Below, piece by piece: positions 26,381 to 35,134 of a stretch of 64,000 bases of DNA (positions within the stretch are counted from its first letter, which is position 1; each line of letters begins with the position of its first letter). The notes beneath the pieces were generated by a model. That model was not told the DNA's origin. It was given only the letters and a program-made list of their open reading frames with translations, and searched no databases. The DNA is from Glycomyces artemisiae. Lineage in GTDB: Bacteria; Actinomycetota; Actinomycetes; Mycobacteriales; Micromonosporaceae. The stretch spans positions 186,001-250,000 of the forward strand of contig NZ_PVTJ01000008.1 in assembly GCF_003002955.1 (NCBI RefSeq), in the 5' to 3' direction. A program made the translations under genes and the position numbers.

Positions 26381-27160
26381 ATGCGCGTGGCGACCTGGAA
26401 CATCAACTCGCTCAAAGCCCGCCTCGACCGGGTCCTGGCCTGGATCGAGACCGCCGGAGCCGACGTGGTGTGCCTCCAAGAGCTCAAATGCGCCACCGCC
26501 GACGTCCCCGTCGACGCGTTCGCCGCCGCCGGATACGAGACCGCCGCCTGGGGCTCCGGCCGCTGGAACGGCGTCGCCATCCTCTCCCGCGTCGGCCTCG
26601 CCGACGTCCGCCAGGGCATCACCGGGCAGCCGCAGTTCGCCGACGCCGCCGAAGCCCGCGCCATCACCGCCACCTGCGGGCCCGTGCGCGTCCAGTCCCT
26701 GTACATCCCCAACGGCCGCGACACCGCCGACCCGCACTTCCCCTACAAGCTCGCGTTCCTCAAGGCCCTCGCCGCCGACGCCGCCGCCGACGCGACCGGG
26801 GACCTCCCCTTCGCGGCCATGGGCGACTTCAACATCTGCCCCACCGACGACGACATCTGGGACGTCGCCGAATGGACCGGCACCACCCACATCACCGCCG
26901 ACGAGCGCGACGCGCTCGCCGCCGTCCAGGCCGCAGGCCTGGAGGACGTGTTCCCCCGGGCCCTCAAATACGACCGGCCCTTCACGTTCTGGGACTACCG
27001 CAACCTCGACTTCCCCAAGAACCGCGGCCTGCGCATCGACCTCGCGCTGGCCAACCCGGCGTTCAAGGACGCCGTCACCGACGCCTACGTCGACCGCAAC
27101 GAACGCAAAGGCAAAGGCGCCTCCGACCACGCCCCGCTCGTGGTCGACCTCGACCTGTAA
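26381..27160 (+). CDS. xthA: Exodeoxyribonuclease III (AP endonuclease), copy 2
   Basis: 259 residues. All exonuclease III motifs are intact: WNINSLKARLDRVL, VCLQELKCA (Glu), GDFNICPTDDD (Asp-x-Asn), WDYRNLDFPKNRGLRIDLAL and SDHAPLVVD at the end. This copy is closer to classical XthA than the one at 23144. ATG lies seven bases after TAGGGT (leaderless); a GTG nine bases upstream is rejected. It shows no frame damage, so both copies should be active. Confidence 0.94.
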   Translation: MRVATWNINSLKARLDRVLAWIETAGADVVCLQELKCATADVPVDAFAAAGYETAAWGSGRWNGVAILSRVGLADVRQGITGQPQFADAAEARAITATCGPVRVQSLYIPNGRDTADPHFPYKLAFLKALAADAAADATGDLPFAAMGDFNICPTDDDIWDVAEWTGTTHITADERDALAAVQAAGLEDVFPRALKYDRPFTFWDYRNLDFPKNRGLRIDLALANPAFKDAVTDAYVDRNERKGKGASDHAPLVVDLDL

Positions 27161-27226
27161 ACCCACGCGCGGCCACCCCACCCGTACGCGAGCCGCGCCC
27201 GATCCGGGAAGGGCTGACCTCCACCC

Positions 27227-28189
27227 GTGCGCAACAAGATCCTCTCCGCGCTCCTGCTCGTCGCGCTCCTCGCGCTGATCCCCGCCCCGGCCGCGGCCGA
27301 ACCGGACGAGGAGACCCTCGAAGCCGACCTCACCGAGGCCATCGCCGCCGTCAACGACGCGCAGGCCGCCGTCGACGAGGCCAACGCGCGCGCCGCCGAA
27401 CTGGAGACGCAGATCGCCGACACGCAGGCCCGCTTCGACGCCCTGCGCGCCGACCTCGACGAGTACGCGCTGTTCCTGTACACCGAGGGCGACCTCCAGC
27501 AGACCAACGCGATCCTGTCCTCCGACGACACCCGCGACCTCATCGACGCGATGACCTACACCGGGTTCCTCGGCAACGAGCGGGCCGCGCTCCTCAACGA
27601 GGCCGGGGACCTCCTCGAACAGCTCGAAGCCGAGCAGGCCGCGCACGCGGCCGAGCTCGAAGACGCCGCCGCGGCCCTCAAGGACGCCGAGGACGCCCAA
27701 GCCGACCTCGAAGAGCAGCTCGAAGAGCTGCGCGCCGAGGAGGCCGCCGGTCCCGGCGGCGACGGCGGCGCCCCCGGCGCAGGCGAGTACACCGGCGGCG
27801 ACGGCGGCTGCACCGAGGACGACCCGACCACCTCCGGGTGCCTGACCCCCCGCACCCTGAACATGTACTACGAGACCAAGGACGCCGGGTTCGACCACTA
27901 CGTGTCCTGCTACCGCTCCGGCGGGTCCGGCGAGCACCCGCTCGGGCGCGCCTGCGACTGGGCCGCGAACGCCTCCGGCTTCCAGGACGAGGACGCGTCG
28001 GGCTCGGACAAGGACTACGGCGACCGGCTCGCCGCCTGGTACGTCAACAACGCCTCGAACCTCGGCGTGGAGTACGTCATCTGGTACCGGCAGTTCTGGT
28101 CCCCGGGCGGGGGCTGGCGCTCCTACTCCGGCGGCAACGGCGACCCCGCCTCCGACCACACCAACCACGTCCACGTCTCGATGCAGTAG
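27227..28189 (+). CDS. Secreted coiled-coil protein with C-terminal ARB_07466-like domain
   Basis: 320 residues. An N-terminal signal peptide (LLVALLALIPAPAAA) precedes about 150 residues of coiled coil (heptads rich in Ala, Glu, Leu, residues 30-180), a Gly/Pro linker, then a compact C-terminal domain with cysteines and His (CLTPRTLNMY, HPLGRACDWAANAS, SDHTNHVHVSMQ). The final domain resembles a putative peptidoglycan-active or metal-binding fold seen in secreted actinobacterial proteins. Coiled coil plus terminal domain recalls cell-wall hydrolase regulators. GTG start has GGAAGGG upstream. Confidence 0.78.
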   Translation: MRNKILSALLLVALLALIPAPAAAEPDEETLEADLTEAIAAVNDAQAAVDEANARAAELETQIADTQARFDALRADLDEYALFLYTEGDLQQTNAILSSDDTRDLIDAMTYTGFLGNERAALLNEAGDLLEQLEAEQAAHAAELEDAAAALKDAEDAQADLEEQLEELRAEEAAGPGGDGGAPGAGEYTGGDGGCTEDDPTTSGCLTPRTLNMYYETKDAGFDHYVSCYRSGGSGEHPLGRACDWAANASGFQDEDASGSDKDYGDRLAAWYVNNASNLGVEYVIWYRQFWSPGGGWRSYSGGNGDPASDHTNHVHVSMQ

Positions 28190-28206
28190 CGACCGGAGGA
28201 ACCGAC

Positions 28207-28845
28207 ATGACAGCGCTGACCGGCCCGTACCTGTCCGCCGCCCGCACCGCCCTCGACCTGGCCGGGCACGCCGCGGTCGCCGACCACTGGGCCGAGCCCT
28301 CGGCCCTGGAGGGCTTCACCGTCGGCGGCCTCGCCGCCCACCTGCTCGGGCAGGTCACCTCCGTGACCGCCGCGCTCGACGCCGACCACGCCGGCAAGGA
28401 GACCGTGTCCCTGCACGAGCACTACGCGCGCGCCGCGTGGCTGGCCGCGGACATCGACAACCCGTACAACACCGCGATCCGCGCCGGCGGCGAGCGCAGC
28501 GCCGAGGACGGCCCCGAAGCGGTCCTCGCCGACGCCGGCAAGGCCCTGGAGCGCCTGGCCGCCGAGCTCCCCGGCCTCGACCCGGCCCGCATCACCGGGA
28601 ACGTCAAGTGGGCGTACGCGATGGGCCTGGACGACTTCCTCGCCACGCGGATCCTCGAACTGGTCGTCCACGCCGACGACCTCGCCTACTCCACCGGCGT
28701 CGACACGCCGGTCTTCGACGGCGAGGCGTTCGCGTCCGCCGCGGCCCTGCTCGCGCACCTCGCGGCGGCCCGCCACGGCCAGCCCGCGCTCGTCCGGGCC
28801 CTCGCCCGCGCCGAACGGGCCCCCGCGGTGATCAGCGGCCTGTGA
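28207..28845 (+). CDS. Maleylpyruvate isomerase-fold (mycothiol-dependent type) protein
   Basis: 212 residues. The helical DinB/MDMPI fold is recognisable by HWAEPSALEGFTVGGLAAHL at the N-terminus and DDFLATRILELVVHADDLAY around residue 145; the three His residues of the metal site are at the usual places. Members use or are linked to mycothiol, the actinobacterial thiol. Substrate unknown. ATG follows GGAGG by seven bases, 17 bases after the upstream gene, so possibly one transcript. Confidence 0.82.
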   Translation: MTALTGPYLSAARTALDLAGHAAVADHWAEPSALEGFTVGGLAAHLLGQVTSVTAALDADHAGKETVSLHEHYARAAWLAADIDNPYNTAIRAGGERSAEDGPEAVLADAGKALERLAAELPGLDPARITGNVKWAYAMGLDDFLATRILELVVHADDLAYSTGVDTPVFDGEAFASAAALLAHLAAARHGQPALVRALARAERAPAVISGL

Positions 28846-28901
28846 CACCGCCGCCCCGTATATGAGGCGCGCACGCCCCGGCACGGGGTAGGGTCGCCGC
28901 C

Positions 28902-29345
28902 ATGGTCTCCCCGCCGGCCCCGACCGTCCGACGCGCCCTCTCCGCCGCCGCGTGGCTGCTGGTGGTCCTCGCCGGGCTCATCGCTGCCGTGTGGGGCGTC
29001 GCCTGGGCCCTCGAAGGCGGCCCGCAGCCCTCGGCGGACGCCGTGGAGGAGGCCGTCCACCTCGACCTGCCCGAGGGGACCGAGGTCGTGGACGCGGACC
29101 TGTCCCAGGCGCAGCCGCCGATGCCCGGCGACCGCGCCGAGGCGACCGTGCGGATCGAATCGGATGCGTTCGGGGCGTTCATCGCCGACAACGGCATGGA
29201 CGCCCCGCTCCTGGCCGGGGTCACCCCGGCCGGGACCGCCTCGGGCGTCATCCCGGCCGGATGCACCGACGAGGTCTGCTACTCCGCGACGATCGTCGTC
29301 ACCGACGACGCCGTCGAAGTGGACCTCACCGTCACCCTCCTCTAG
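28902..29345 (+). CDS. Membrane-anchored protein of unknown function
   Basis: 147 residues: one N-terminal helix (AAWLLVVLAGLIAAVWGVAW, residues 16-35) and an extracytoplasmic acidic domain ending in two cysteines (GCTDEVCYSATIVV) that could form a disulphide. The family is not recognised. ATG is seven bases after TAGGGT (28889-28894), so leaderless. The stop is eight bases from the convergent ogt stop. Confidence 0.75.
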   Translation: MVSPPAPTVRRALSAAAWLLVVLAGLIAAVWGVAWALEGGPQPSADAVEEAVHLDLPEGTEVVDADLSQAQPPMPGDRAEATVRIESDAFGAFIADNGMDAPLLAGVTPAGTASGVIPAGCTDEVCYSATIVVTDDAVEVDLTVTLL

Positions 29346-29353
29346 TACCGCCG

Positions 29354-29845
29354 CTAGGCGAACAGGGCGGGCTCGCCGCGCTCCAGGCCCAGCAGCCACT
29401 CCTTGCGCCACAGGCCCCCGGCGTACCCGGTGAGCTTCCCGTTGGAGCCGATCACCCGGTGGCAGGGGACGACGATCGCGATCGGGTTGCGCCCGTTCGC
29501 GAGCCCCACCGCCCGGACGGCCTTGGGGTCGCCGAGGCGCTGCGCCACATCCAGGTACGACCAGGTCTCGCCGTAGGGGATGCGCACCAGCTCGTCCCAC
29601 ACCCGGTGCTGGAACCCGGTGCCCTCGGCCGCCAAAGGCAGGTCGAAGTCCTTCAGCTCGCCCGCGAAGTACGCCTCCAGCTGGTCCTGCGCGTCGGCGA
29701 GGACGGGCGTGGCCTCTTCGGGCCCCCACGCGTCCTTCATCTCCTCGACGCCCATGTGGACGTACGTCAGGCCCTCCTCGACCGCCGAGACCGCCATCAG
29801 GCCCAGGGGCGACTCGAATTTCACATGCCTCGCATCGGTGCGCAT
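29354..29845 (-). CDS. ogt: Methylated-DNA-protein-cysteine methyltransferase
   Basis: 163 residues. It transfers alkyl groups from O6-alkylguanine in DNA to its own cysteine. The acceptor motif [20 protein letters not shown] is intact near residue 127, and the HTH/arginine-finger region [13 protein letters not shown] precedes it. ATG overlaps the stop of the Ada-AlkA gene by one base (TGATG), so the two alkylation-repair genes are co-translated. Length fits the Ogt family. Confidence 0.96.
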   Translation of the reverse strand: MRTDARHVKFESPLGLMAVSAVEEGLTYVHMGVEEMKDAWGPEEATPVLADAQDQLEAYFAGELKDFDLPLAAEGTGFQHRVWDELVRIPYGETWSYLDVAQRLGDPKAVRAVGLANGRNPIAIVVPCHRVIGSNGKLTGYAGGLWRKEWLLGLERGEPALFA

Positions 29846-31365
29846 CACGCGTCCGCCTTCTCTCGTTCCGTCTCGTCGTCTGTCGTGTGGTCGGGGGTGC
29901 GGTTGGTGGGGTGCTCGGAGGAGGCCCACAAGTACTGGACGGCGTAGGCCCGCCAGGGCCGCCACGCCTGGGACCGGGCCTCCAGGGCCCGTCCGGCGCC
30001 GAGGCCGAGCGCTGCGGCGCCTTTGATGACGCCGAGGTCCCCGGCCGGGAACGCGTCGGGGTCGCCCATGGCGCGCATGGCGACCATCTCCACCGTCCAC
30101 GGCCCCACCCCGGGCACCTGCGCCAACTGCGCCCTGGCGGTGGGCCAGTCGGCGCCGGGGCCCAGCTCCACCGACCCGTCCGCCAGCGCGGCCGCGAGGG
30201 CGAGGACGGTCCGCTTGCGGGACCCTGGCATCGGCAGGTGCGCCGGGTCGGCCTCCGCGAGCGCCGCGGGGTCGGGGAACAGCCGCGCGAGTCCGCCGTC
30301 GGGGTCGTCGACCGGCTCGCCGTAGCGTTCGGCGAGCCGTGCGGCGATCGTGGCCGCCGAGGCGGTGGAGACCTGCTGGCCGATGACGGCGCGGATCGCG
30401 TACTCGTCGGGGTCGGCTTTGCGCGGGACCCTCCGGCCGGGGGTCTTGGCGACCAGCGGCGCGAGCGCCTCGTCCGCGGCGAGGGCCTCCATGGGGGCCT
30501 GCGGGTCGGCGTCGAGGTCGAGCATGCGCCGGCACCTCGCCACGGCGGCGGTGACGTCGCGCAGGTCGGCGACGCGCAGCCGGGCTTCGATGTACCCGGG
30601 TCCGGGTTTGAGGGCGGCGATGCCGGGGCCGCCGGGCAGGCGCAGGGTCCGCCGGTAGGCGCCGCCCTGCCATTCCTCGACGCCGGGGGCCGCGGAGGCG
30701 GCGAGGTGCCCGAACAGGTTGGAGGGCTCGAACGGCTCGCGGTAGGCCAGGCGCAGGCTGATCGCCCCGCCGCCGGCTTCGGCCCGGTTCCTGGTCTTGG
30801 CGCGCAGCTCCGTGGGGGAGCAGGCGAACACGTCGGCGACGACGCGGTTGAACGCCCTGATCGAGGCGAATCCGGCGGCGAAGGCGACCTGCCCCATCGG
30901 CAGGTCGGTGTTCTCGATGAGGGTCCGCGCCACCTGTGCCCGCTGGGCTCTGGCGAGCGCGGCGGGCCCGGCGCCGACCTCGGCGATCAGCAGCCGCTCC
31001 AACTGCCGGAGGGAGTAGCCGAGCCGCTGGGCGAGTCCGGTGGCGCCTTCGCGGTCGACGACGCCTTCGCCGATGAGCCGCATCGCCCGCGCGCAGACGT
31101 CTGAGCGCCAGTCCCAGGCGGGGGAGCCGGGGGAGGCGTCGGGGCGGCAGCGCTTGCACGCCCGGTACCCGGCTTCCTGGGCCGCGGCGGCGGACGCGTA
31201 GAACCTTTGGTGCTCGCGTTTGGGTTTGACCGCGGGGCACGAGGGCCGGCAGTAGATGCCGGTGGAGGTCACGGCCAGGAACACCCAGCCGTCGAACCGG
31301 GCGTCGCGTCCGGCGACCGCGGCCTGGAGCTGCTCCTCGTTGCCGAGTATCTGAAGATCCGCCAT
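29845..31365 (-). CDS. Ada-AlkA fusion: methyl-sensing regulator and 3-methyladenine DNA glycosylase
   Basis: 506 residues with three domains. Residues 1-78: Ada N-terminal zinc domain with Cys39, Cys43, Cys70 and Cys73, Cys39 being the methylphosphotriester acceptor by alignment to E. coli Ada. Residues about 85-190: AraC-type HTH. Residues about 200-490: AlkA glycosylase with helix-hairpin-helix [18 protein letters not shown] and catalytic Asp about residue 443. It senses methylated DNA backbone, activates transcription and excises alkylated bases. ATG lies six bases after CACGCT (leaderless). Operon with ogt. Confidence 0.94.
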   Translation of the reverse strand: MADLQILGNEEQLQAAVAGRDARFDGWVFLAVTSTGIYCRPSCPAVKPKREHQRFYASAAAAQEAGYRACKRCRPDASPGSPAWDWRSDVCARAMRLIGEGVVDREGATGLAQRLGYSLRQLERLLIAEVGAGPAALARAQRAQVARTLIENTDLPMGQVAFAAGFASIRAFNRVVADVFACSPTELRAKTRNRAEAGGGAISLRLAYREPFEPSNLFGHLAASAAPGVEEWQGGAYRRTLRLPGGPGIAALKPGPGYIEARLRVADLRDVTAAVARCRRMLDLDADPQAPMEALAADEALAPLVAKTPGRRVPRKADPDEYAIRAVIGQQVSTASAATIAARLAERYGEPVDDPDGGLARLFPDPAALAEADPAHLPMPGSRKRTVLALAAALADGSVELGPGADWPTARAQLAQVPGVGPWTVEMVAMRAMGDPDAFPAGDLGVIKGAAALGLGAGRALEARSQAWRPWRAYAVQYLWASSEHPTNRTPDHTTDDETEREKADA

Positions 31366-31414
31366 GCCTCTAGCGTGCCCGCCGGGTCCGACATCGGCTA
31401 GCCGGAAATCGACA

Positions 31415-32428
31415 TCACGATTCGGGGAGCTGGAGCCGGTCGACCGCCTCGCGCGAGCGCCGCGCCGGGCGCCGGTCGTACCTGGCGGTCGTCGCCGGGG
31501 AGGCGTGGCCGACGAGGGACTGGGTGATGGCGAGGTCGACGCCGGCGTCGAGGAGCTCGCCGATGAACGTGCGGCGGAAGTCGTGCGGGGTGTGGCGGCG
31601 CTGCCCGGCCTCCACGAGCCGCTTCGTCAGCAGGTCGGCGATGGCCTGCCCGGTCATGCCCGAGAGCCGGTTCCCGTCGCGCTTGAGCTTCCCGGCCTTG
31701 TTGATCGGGCAGAACAGGGCCCCGGGGGTGTTGCCGCGCACGGCCATCCACCGGTCGATGCGGGCCTGGGCGGCCTCGGTGACGTAGACGGCGCGCTCCT
31801 TGTTGCCCTTGCCGACGATGCGGATGGCCCGCTCGGCGGGGTCGTAGTCGGACAGGCGCATCGACGCGATCTCGCTCCTGCGGCACCCGGTCGAGTACAG
31901 CGTCGCCAGCACCGCGGCGTCGCGGGCCCCTGCGGGTCCGGGGTCGGCGTCGCACGCGTACAGGGCCGCGCCGAGCGCTTCGCCGTCGACCTGCTGCCCG
32001 ACCGGGAGGCGCTTGGCCTTGACCGGCTGGAGGTCGCAGGCCCGCTGGTAGTCCTCGGCGGCCATGAGGTCGAGCCGCCACGCCTCCTTCAGGACCCGGC
32101 GCAGGGCCGCGAGGTGCTTGTTCACATAAGCGCCCGACCAGCCCGCGTCGATCATCGCCGCGCGCAGCCGGGAGGTGTGCTCGTACCGCAGCAGGTGCCA
32201 CGGCTGGCCCTCGCCGGAGGTGCCGGGGTCGCCGGAGAGGAGCTGCGCGATCCGGTCGAGGCACCCGCGCATGGTCCGCCGCGACTCGGCCGACCCGAGC
32301 GAGTCGAGGTAGGCCCGGTAGGGGTCCGCGTTCGAGGGGACGGCGACGGCCCCCCAGTCGACGCCCGTCAGGTCCAGTCCCGCAAGGGCCTTCCCGGTGC
32401 CTTCCAACGATCTTCCCTCCGACGGCAT
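31415..32428 (-). CDS. Solitary tyrosine recombinase/integrase
   Basis: 337 residues: N-terminal SAM-like DNA-binding domain (about 35-130) and catalytic domain with all key residues, Arg183 (STGCRRSE), Lys210 (GKGNKER), His282 and Arg285 (HTPHDFRRTF), His308 (LVGHASP) and nucleophile Tyr317 (ARYDRR). XerC/D-like in size. No excisionase, relaxase, phage genes or att repeats are visible nearby. ATG is seven bases after TAGGGT (32436-32441). It may be a domesticated recombinase or the remnant of an element. Confidence 0.92.
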   Translation of the reverse strand: MPSEGRSLEGTGKALAGLDLTGVDWGAVAVPSNADPYRAYLDSLGSAESRRTMRGCLDRIAQLLSGDPGTSGEGQPWHLLRYEHTSRLRAAMIDAGWSGAYVNKHLAALRRVLKEAWRLDLMAAEDYQRACDLQPVKAKRLPVGQQVDGEALGAALYACDADPGPAGARDAAVLATLYSTGCRRSEIASMRLSDYDPAERAIRIVGKGNKERAVYVTEAAQARIDRWMAVRGNTPGALFCPINKAGKLKRDGNRLSGMTGQAIADLLTKRLVEAGQRRHTPHDFRRTFIGELLDAGVDLAITQSLVGHASPATTARYDRRPARRSREAVDRLQLPES

Positions 32429-32490
32429 GGCGTCCACCCTAGACGACGTCACCGACACCGGGGCCGGTGCGGCATGGCAGGATCGCGTCC

Positions 32491-32910
32491 ATGCACTCGG
32501 CGTTCCACACCACGACCATCGAGGTCCACACCGGACGGCGCGAGACCGTCCGCAACCTCACCGGCGACTGCGAGGAGTTCCTGTCCTCGATCGGCGCCCG
32601 CGAGGGCCTTCTGAACGTGTTCGTGCCGCACGCGACGGCCGGGATCGCGGTGATCGAGACCGGCGCCGGCTCCGACGAGGACCTCCTGGACGCGCTGGGG
32701 GACCTGCTGCCGCGCACCGACCGGTGGCGCCACCAGCACGGCTCGATCGGGCACGGGAGGGACCACGTCCTGCCCGGGCTCGTCGCCCCGCACGCGACGC
32801 TCCCGGTGGTGGCCGGACGGCTCGCCCTGGGCACGTGGCAGTCGGTGCTCCTGGTGGACACCAACCGCGACAACCCCGACCGGACCGTCCGGCTCACCTT
32901 CCTCGGCTAG
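32491..32910 (+). CDS. YjbQ-family protein (secondary thiamine-phosphate synthase type)
   Basis: 139 residues. The family motifs are present: NVFVPHATAGIAVIETG near the middle with the conserved His, GSIGHGRDHVLPGLVAPHAT and the final TWQSVLLVDTNRDNPDRTV. E. coli YjbQ has weak thiamine-phosphate synthase activity and the true role is unclear. ATG is seven bases after CAGGAT (leaderless). It is divergent from the integrase and convergent with the aldo/keto reductase, with a seven-base gap. Confidence 0.92.
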   Translation: MHSAFHTTTIEVHTGRRETVRNLTGDCEEFLSSIGAREGLLNVFVPHATAGIAVIETGAGSDEDLLDALGDLLPRTDRWRHQHGSIGHGRDHVLPGLVAPHATLPVVAGRLALGTWQSVLLVDTNRDNPDRTVRLTFLG

Positions 32911-32917
32911 ACCGCGA

Positions 32918-33877
32918 CTAGGCCGCGGCGGTGAGGCGCTGCCACTGGTCGGCGTCGAGCTTGAGCGCGACCCCGGCGGCGGCCTCCTCCAGCTGCGCGA
33001 CCGACGACACCCCCACCAGGGGGATGACGGGCGCGCCGTGCCCGGCGAGCCACGCCAGCACCACCTGGTTCCGGGTCGCGCCCGTCTCCGCGGCGACCTC
33101 GTCGAGGACCTTGAGCCTGGCGTCGGTCCCGGGGTGGGCGTAGTGCTCCCCGAGGGGCTTCTTCACGTACGCGCCCGACAGGAGCGAGGAGTACGTCAGG
33201 ATCGCCATGCCCGCCGTGCCCTCCACGAAGTCGAGGTCGGCGGGGTCGGCGTGGACGTGCCCGCCTTCCGGCAGGACCGTCCCGGGGCGCGGCTTCAGGT
33301 ACGAGTACCGGTTCTGCATCGCCGTATAGGCCGCCGCCCCGGTCCGGTCCGCGATGCTGCGGGCGCGTTCGACGCGCCACGCGGTGTGGTTCGAGGCGCC
33401 GACCATGCGGGCCTTCCCGGCCCGGACCGCGTCGTCGAACCCGGCGACGGTCTCCTCCAGGGGCGTGTCCCGGTCGTCGCGGTGCGACCAGAACAGGTCC
33501 ACCCGGTCCGTGCCCAGCCGTCCCAGCGACTCGTCGAGGGCCGCGCCGATCCTGGCTCGCGACAGCGGCTCGGAGTGCTCCAGGCCCCCGCCGGGGAACG
33601 ACGGTCGCCGCCCGGCCTTCGTCGCCAACACCACTTCGTCCCTGGTGCCGCGGGCGGCGAACCAGCGGCCCAGCAGCAGCTCCGACTCGTCCCCGGTGCC
33701 GCCGTCGATCCAGAACATGTAGCAGTTGGCGGTGTCGATGAAGTTCCCGCCCAGTTCGAGGAACCGGTCCAGGATCGCGAAGCTCGTCGCCTCGTCCTGG
33801 ACCCCGCCCAGGGCCATCGCCCCCAGGCACAGCCGCGACACCCCGATGCCGTCCGGCCCCAATGCGATCCGCTCCAC
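32918..33877 (-). CDS. Aldo/keto reductase
   Basis: 319 residues forming an NADPH-dependent TIM barrel. Motifs: LCLGAMALGG, NFIDTANCYMFW with the catalytic Asp and Tyr, Lys in LATKAGRR, the His in LFWSHRDD and the cofactor-end segment IPLVGVSSVAQL. GTG 33877 follows GAAGGGG. Its promoter has the 19-bp spacer and dyad of a MerR-activated gene, and the regulator is divergent (33980), so the enzyme is probably induced by a reactive or electrophilic compound. Confidence 0.92.
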   Translation of the reverse strand: MERIALGPDGIGVSRLCLGAMALGGVQDEATSFAILDRFLELGGNFIDTANCYMFWIDGGTGDESELLLGRWFAARGTRDEVVLATKAGRRPSFPGGGLEHSEPLSRARIGAALDESLGRLGTDRVDLFWSHRDDRDTPLEETVAGFDDAVRAGKARMVGASNHTAWRVERARSIADRTGAAAYTAMQNRYSYLKPRPGTVLPEGGHVHADPADLDFVEGTAGMAILTYSSLLSGAYVKKPLGEHYAHPGTDARLKVLDEVAAETGATRNQVVLAWLAGHGAPVIPLVGVSSVAQLEEAAAGVALKLDADQWQRLTAAA

Positions 33878-33916
33878 AGCGGTCCCCTTCCATGCGTCGA
33901 TGCGTTGACTCCGACG

Positions 33917-33947
33917 ACGGTAGGACCTGGAGTGGACTCCAGCGCAA
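33917..33947 (-). promoter_or_regulatory. MerR-type promoter (19-bp spacer) of the aldo/keto reductase gene
   Basis: On the minus strand TTGCGC (33947-33942), a 19-bp spacer and TACCGT (33922-33917). The spacer holds the dyad CTGGAGT-GG-ACTCCAG (33927-33942). An over-long spacer with an embedded dyad is the hallmark of MerR-family activation by DNA distortion. Confidence 0.75.
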
Positions 33948-33979
33948 ACCCGCAGGCCGCACGCGTATCCTCGACTGCC

Positions 33980-34339
33980 GTGGACACCTACACGATCGGC
34001 GAGTGCGCGCGCCGCTCCGGCTTCACCATGGACACCCTCCGCTACTACGAGCGCATCGGCCTCATCGAGGACATCGCCCGCACCCCCACCGGGCAGCGGC
34101 GCTTCACCGACGACCACCTCGAATGGCTGAGCGTCCTCAAATGCCTGCGCGACACCGGCATGCCCGTCGAGCAGATGCACCGCTTCGCGACCCTCGCCCG
34201 CGACGGCGACCACACCATCCCCGAGCGGATCGCGATCCTCCAGGCCCACAAGCTGGCCGTCGACGCCCGCATGGACGACCTCGCCGCCAAACGCGACTAC
34301 CTCCTCGGGAAGATCGACTACTACAAGTCCGTCGCCTAG
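33980..34339 (+). CDS. MerR-family regulator
   Basis: 119 residues. The N-terminal MerR winged helix is canonical (YTIGECARRSGFTMDTLRYY, ERIGLI, GQRRFTDDHLEWL), followed by a dimerisation helix. The C-terminal effector tail is short (LLGKIDYYKSVA) and has no cysteines, so it is not a metal sensor. GTG is eight bases after TATCCT. Divergent from the aldo/keto reductase gene, whose promoter carries its predicted dyad. Confidence 0.92.
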   Translation: MDTYTIGECARRSGFTMDTLRYYERIGLIEDIARTPTGQRRFTDDHLEWLSVLKCLRDTGMPVEQMHRFATLARDGDHTIPERIAILQAHKLAVDARMDDLAAKRDYLLGKIDYYKSVA

Positions 34340-34384
34340 AAAACCGGTTCCGCCCGCGCCGCCGGGCGGGGGATACTGCGGCCC

Positions 34385-35122
34385 GTGGACCACACCGCGC
34401 ACGCCCGCGCCATCGCAGCGTTCTACGCCGACGCCGAAGCCCCCTGCACGCGGGGCATCGCCCTGGTCGGCTCGACCGCCACCGGCACCGACCACCCCCA
34501 CTCCGACATCGACCTCATCGCCGCCGCCGACACCGACCCCGGCACGCGCGTCCTCCACCGCGAAGGCCGCATGGTCACCATCACCCGCAAACGCCCCGCC
34601 GAGCTCGCCGCGTCCCTCACCCGCCCCTGGGAATCCGGCGCCGCCGTCCCCGCCTGGCGCACCGCCCGCATCCTCCACGACCCCGACGGCACCCTCAACG
34701 ACCTCCAAGCCCTCGCCCGCGCCTGGACCTGGGACGACCACGCGACCGCCGCGGACACCTGGGCCGCGTCCCAGCTCGTCGGCCTCGCCGAGGAAGTCCA
34801 CAAGATCCACGGCATGCTCGCCCAAAGCCGCACCCGCGCCGCCGCCGCGAACCGCCTCATCCTCGCCCTCGCACTCCCCGCACCCATGGCCGCCGCCCAC
34901 CGGCTCCTGTACGGCTCGGAGAACGACCTGTGGGACGCCGTCGCCCACGCCGCAGGCCCCGACTGGGCCGCCGCCTGGGACCTGGCCGCCGGCACCGCCC
35001 CCGCCAGTCCCGAAGCAGGATGCCGCGCCGCGCTCGACCTCTACAAGCTGGCCGCGCACCGCCTCATCGGCCACCTCGACGGCTCCGACCGGACCGTCGT
35101 CGACACCGCCCGCAACCTCTAA
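34385..35122 (+). CDS. Nucleotidyltransferase-fold protein
   Basis: 245 residues. The Pol-beta/aminoglycoside nucleotidyltransferase motif is clear: LVGSTATGTDHPHSDIDLIA (Gly-Ser, then Asp-x-Asp), residues 28-47. The rest is helical (likely substrate domain). Substrate unknown; antibiotic modification is one possibility. GTG lies seven bases after GATACT (leaderless). It is followed after 12 bases by a P-loop protein, so the two are probably co-transcribed. Confidence 0.82.
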   Translation: MDHTAHARAIAAFYADAEAPCTRGIALVGSTATGTDHPHSDIDLIAAADTDPGTRVLHREGRMVTITRKRPAELAASLTRPWESGAAVPAWRTARILHDPDGTLNDLQALARAWTWDDHATAADTWAASQLVGLAEEVHKIHGMLAQSRTRAAAANRLILALALPAPMAAAHRLLYGSENDLWDAVAHAAGPDWAAAWDLAAGTAPASPEAGCRAALDLYKLAAHRLIGHLDGSDRTVVDTARNL

Positions 35123-35134
35123 GGAGCACATGCG

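Noticed and set aside
31366..32490. Attachment sites or a genomic island around the integrase
   Set aside because: No direct repeats, tRNA fragment or cargo genes were found on either side.
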